From positions 72,315,671-72,379,670 of the forward strand of contig CM039462.1 of the NCBI GenBank assembly GCA_022414725.1: 64,000 bases of DNA. The letters run 5' to 3'. The position numbers were made by a program, and so were the translations under genes. Shown piece by piece: positions 63,680 to 64,000 of this stretch (its first letter is position 1; each line of letters begins with the position of its first letter). The notes beneath the pieces are model-generated. The model saw only the letters and a program-made list of their open reading frames with translations, did not search any database and was not told where the DNA came from. The stretch is from Microglena sp. YARC (taxonomy: Eukaryota; Chlorophyta; Chlorophyceae; Chlamydomonadales; Chlamydomonadaceae).

Positions 63680-63882
63680 CACAGGTCGGTCTTCCAGGTC
63701 CTTAGGGATAAGTGACGTGTCTAGCACCATGGCCCAGGGCTCTGGCACAGGCATGCCGGGAGAGGGGTCGTGCGCGTGCTGCCACGAGCGCATGCGGCCT
63801 GGCAACATGGGCAGGCGCCCCATGGATAGCGCACCGACTATCTCCTCTTCCTTGGAGCTATTCAGAGGCTGCACTAGAGTAC
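63680..63882 (-). CDS. Host gene exon, most upstream seen
   Basis: Minus strand: acceptor 'ccgccctccag', then TLVQPLNSSKEEEIVGALSM, GRLPMLPGRMRSWQHAHDPS, PGMPVPEPWAMVLDTSLIPK, DLEDRPV, donor 'cctgtg/gtacgc'. 203 nt; starts two bases into a codon, ends in phase 0, compatible with exon 61219-61305. Earlier exons would lie beyond the window. Not recognised. Confidence 0.5.
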
Positions 63883-64000
63883 CTGGAGGGCGGGGTGGGG
63901 TGGGTGTGGAGGGGGTTTGGGACGGGGTGGGCTGGGTTGGAGGTTGTGGCGGGGTGAGGTTGTGGCGGGTGGGTTGGGGTTGGGTTGGGGTTGGGTTGGG
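63883..64000 (+). repeat. G/T-rich ggggtgggttggg tract
   Basis: Degenerate GGGTTGGGGT repeats to the window edge; intron of the host gene by position. Confidence 0.8.

Overview
This is eukaryotic nuclear DNA built almost entirely of transposable elements and tandem arrays. Plant-type TTTAGGG-like interstitial repeats, GT-AG introns, Copia and chromodomain Gypsy retrotransposons and a tRNA-derived SINE suggest a green alga with a large, repeat-rich genome (a Cymbomonas-like prasinophyte would fit). That identification is inference; no rRNA or conserved housekeeping gene is visible to settle it. No bacterial operon, CRISPR array or virus was found.

Regions. 1-9.3 kb: dispersed repeats, a SINE, an inverted copy of a 2.5 kb element carrying an ORF with half of a LIM-type zinc finger (second copy at 33.9-36.3 kb), and a 1.8 kb TIR element with another TIR element nested inside. 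9.3-27.0 kb: a three-level stack. An unusual gag-only LTR element (element A, several CCHC knuckles plus a conserved C-terminal domain, no RT or integrase) was split by Copia-1 (minus strand, TSD GTCAC), itself split by Copia-2 (plus strand, TSD TCCCA). 27.0-33.7 kb: a chromodomain Gypsy element with TSD GTCAG. It carries an extra ORF before gag, a textbook -1 frameshift cassette between gag and pol (GGGAAAC, 7-nt spacer, 10-bp stem), and a PHD-like finger after the chromodomain. A SINE with a perfect 12-bp TSD interrupts its RT domain. 34-45 kb: the second LIM-type element, a 1.6 kb AT-rich minisatellite, MITEs, and weak plus-strand exon candidates among tandem arrays. 45-50 kb: element B, sister of element A, abutting an LTR of the same family. 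50-54.7 kb: a long GT tract, a hAT-like MITE and a 24-copy telomere-flavoured minisatellite.

54.8-63.9 kb holds the best host-gene candidate, on the minus strand. Six exons (63680-63882, 61219-61305, 59358-59612, 57352-57424, 56184-56314, 54869-54934) have GT-AG borders and mutually compatible phases and end in a stop codon. I do not recognise the protein. Most exon edges in this gene are duplicated into the neighbouring introns, and several introns are tandem arrays that repeat a splice junction.

Most retroelement ORFs are broken by indels and nonsense codons. Some indels lie in homopolymers, where assembly error is a real alternative. Positions of LTRs, TSDs, TIRs and exon borders were read by eye from the sequence; no alignment or database search was possible.
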